The translations under genes and the position numbers were made by a program. A model generated the notes under the pieces. The model did no database searches and was not told the origin of the DNA. It was given only the letters and a program-made list of their open reading frames with translations. Positions 5,875-7,174 of a stretch of 7,174 nt of DNA are shown here, piece by piece; position 1 is the first letter of the stretch; the number at the start of each line of letters is the position of its first letter. Source of the stretch: an uncultured Ruminococcus sp. (lineage in GTDB: Bacteria > Bacillota > Clostridia > Oscillospirales > CAG-272). The stretch spans positions 1 through 7,174 of the forward strand of contig CACYWX010000156.1 in the NCBI GenBank assembly GCA_902778205.1, written 5' to 3'.

Positions 5875-7174
5875 TCACGTGTCCGCGGTCAGCTCCTCGT
5901 ATTCCTCGTAGAGCTGCAGCAGACGGTCCTCGGCCACGGTCTTTTCGTCGGTGAGGGCGGCGGCGCGGACGTAGTCGGTGGCGGCCTCCCCGAAGAGCAG
6001 GTCGTCGATCTCGGCGATCTTCTTCTCGGTTTTGGCGATGTCCCGCTCCACCTCGGCCTTCCGCTTCTCCAGCTTCCGTTTTTTGGCGCCGGATTTCTTC
6101 CGTTCGGCGTATTCCTCCTTCGCGGTCTTTTCCACGGCCAGGGCGGCGGCCAGGTCCGGGGAGACGGGCAGTCCCTCTGCGGCGCGATTCTCCCGCCACT
6201 GCATGTAGTCGTCGTAGCCGCCGTGGAAATCCCGTCCTCCGTCCCCGAGATCCAGGAACCGGGTGGCCAGCTGGCGGGTGAAGTACCGGTCGTGGGATAC
6301 GGCGATGATGGTGCCGTCGAACTCCCGCAGGGCGGTCTCCAGCGCTTCTCTCGACTCGATGTCCAGATGGTTGGTGGGCTCGTCCAGGATCAGGAGGTTC
6401 ATGCGGGAGAGGATCAGCTTGGCCAGGGTCAGGCGCGCCCGCTCCCCGCCGGACAGGACCCGGACCTCCTTCTCGATGTCGTCCCCCCGGAAGAGGAACA
6501 GGGCCAGGGTGGAGCGGATCTCCGTTTCCGTCAGGTTGGGATAGGCGTTCCAAAGCTCGTCCAGCACGGTGTTCTCGTCGTTCAGGTTCTGGTTCTCCTG
6601 ATCGTAGTAGCCCACGGTGACGTTGTAGCCGTACTCGATCTCCCCGGCCAGAGGCTCCAGCTGTCCCAGAAGGAGCTTGATGAGGGTGGACTTGCCGCAG
6701 CCGTTGGGACCGGAGATGAAGAAGCGGTCGTGCTTCTTCACAAGGAAGGACAGGCTCCGGAACAGGATGTTCTGACCGAAGCCCATGGTCAGCCCCTTCG
6801 CCTCGGCCACGTCGTTGCCGGACTCCCCGGAGGAGTTGAGGGTGAAGCGGATGGAGCGGGGCAGGGCCTTGGGCTTTTCCACCTTTTCCATCCGGGCGAT
6901 GGCCTTTTCGCGGGATTCGGCGGCGATGATGTTCCGCTCCCGGTTCCAGCGGCGCTGCTGCTCGATATAGGCCTCCAGCCGGGCGATCTCCTTCTGCTGG
7001 AGGTTGTATTTCTTTTCCTGCTCGGCCCGGTCCTTCTTTTTCAGCTCGGCGTATTCGGAATACTTCGCCTTGTAGAGCTTCGTCGTGCCGTTCTCCACGT
7101 CCAGGGTCTTGTTGGTCACACGGTCCAGAAAGAGCCGGTCGTGGGACACAAGGATTACGGTCTTGTTCTTCGGA
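5875..7174 (-). CDS. ABC-F family ATPase, partial (N-terminal part beyond the right edge)
   Basis: About 432 C-terminal residues are visible; the frame stays open to 7174. The GTG at 7149 is an internal Val in the H-loop ILVSHDR of the first ATPase domain, not a start. Counting from that codon, a long charged inter-domain linker (about 27-105) follows, which in this family reaches toward the ribosomal P-site tRNA. The second ATPase domain is complete: Walker A GPNGCGKST (147-155), Q-loop YYDQEN (181-186), signature LSGGE (232-236), Walker B with LLILDEPTNHLD (252-263, catalytic Glu257) and H-loop VSHD (284-287). A lysine- and glutamate-rich C-terminal coiled coil (about 340-420) completes it, as in YdiF/Uup-type members. 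There are no transmembrane segments; the family acts on ribosomes rather than in transport. Whether it is a housekeeping factor or an antibiotic-resistance type cannot be told. It is the first visible gene of the strand and probably shares a transcript with murQ. Confidence 0.93.
   Translation of the reverse strand, partial: PKNKTVILVSHDRLFLDRVTNKTLDVENGTTKLYKAKYSEYAELKKKDRAEQEKKYNLQQKEIARLEAYIEQQRRWNRERNIIAAESREKAIARMEKVEKPKALPRSIRFTLNSSGESGNDVAEAKGLTMGFGQNILFRSLSFLVKKHDRFFISGPNGCGKSTLIKLLLGQLEPLAGEIEYGYNVTVGYYDQENQNLNDENTVLDELWNAYPNLTETEIRSTLALFLFRGDDIEKEVRVLSGGERARLTLAKLILSRMNLLILDEPTNHLDIESREALETALREFDGTIIAVSHDRYFTRQLATRFLDLGDGGRDFHGGYDDYMQWRENRAAEGLPVSPDLAAALAVEKTAKEEYAERKKSGAKKRKLEKRKAEVERDIAKTEKKIAEIDDLLFGEAATDYVRAAALTDEKTVAEDRLLQLYEEYEELTADT

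Noticed and set aside
5846..5900. Promoter just upstream of murQ
   Set aside because: The AT-rich gap contains -10-like strings such as TAAGAT and GATAAT, but no acceptable -35 box lies at 16-18 bases. The best pair, CTGACC and TAATAA at 16 bases, is too weak to list.
3877..5911. Plus-strand frames of 295 and 346 codons opposite the kinase and murQ
   Set aside because: Same reason: glycine- and arginine-rich shadows with no motif, opposite clearly identified genes.
4922..6553. MurQ extended by more than 200 residues at its N-terminus
   Set aside because: The extra part is the ABC-F gene read in the wrong frame. The MurQ family begins at about the ATG at 5845, which has a suitable ribosome binding site.
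7147..7149. GTG as start of the ABC-F protein
   Set aside because: It falls inside the ILVSHDR H-loop motif of the first ATPase domain and the frame stays open upstream to the window edge, so the gene is truncated by the window.
1..7174. tRNA or rRNA genes, CRISPR arrays, insertion sequences
   Set aside because: Almost all the sequence is accounted for by protein-coding genes. No regularly spaced repeats, transposase motifs, terminal inverted repeats or tRNA-like cloverleaf were seen in the spacers.

Overview
The window is GC-rich, densely coded bacterial DNA. Strong AGGAGG-type ribosome binding sites, sigma-A-like promoter boxes, intrinsic terminators and a Gram-positive-style muropeptide salvage gene set suggest a member of the Firmicutes. 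The best guess is a high-GC member of the Clostridia. This is inference from gene content and style; there is no rRNA or other marker to place it.

Left part (1-1430). A gene running off the left edge (1-657, minus strand) encodes an S1-type RNA-binding protein. It is divergent from a small zinc-ribbon/DUF4870-like membrane protein gene (898-1359, plus strand). The 240-base spacer holds a good plus-strand promoter, a weaker minus-strand promoter that may share the same palindromic TTGCAA box, and three copies of an 8-base element, GAATCCGC. A bidirectional intrinsic terminator (1392-1430) separates the membrane protein gene from the convergent operon to its right.

Right part (1454-7174, all minus strand). 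Five closely packed genes read right to left: an ABC-F ATPase (5' end outside the window), murQ, a BadF/BadG-type sugar kinase (MurK-like), a serine beta-lactamase-fold hydrolase (AmiE-like) and namZ. The gaps are 29, 10, 62 and 33 bases, and the only convincing terminator in the operon's direction comes after namZ.

The last four genes form a coherent pathway. The AmiE-like enzyme would strip stem peptide from MurNAc, NamZ would release MurNAc from MurNAc-containing fragments, MurK would phosphorylate it, and MurQ would cleave the lactyl ether to give GlcNAc-6-phosphate and D-lactate. In the B. subtilis operon murQ-murR-murP-amiE-nagZ-namZ the PTS transporter MurP phosphorylates MurNAc during uptake and the hydrolases are exported. 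Here a kinase stands where murR-murP would be, nagZ is absent, and neither hydrolase has a visible signal peptide. The operon therefore looks like a cytoplasmic, PTS-independent version whose importer and regulator lie elsewhere. This arrangement, with an ABC-F translation factor at its head, is the most interesting content of the window.
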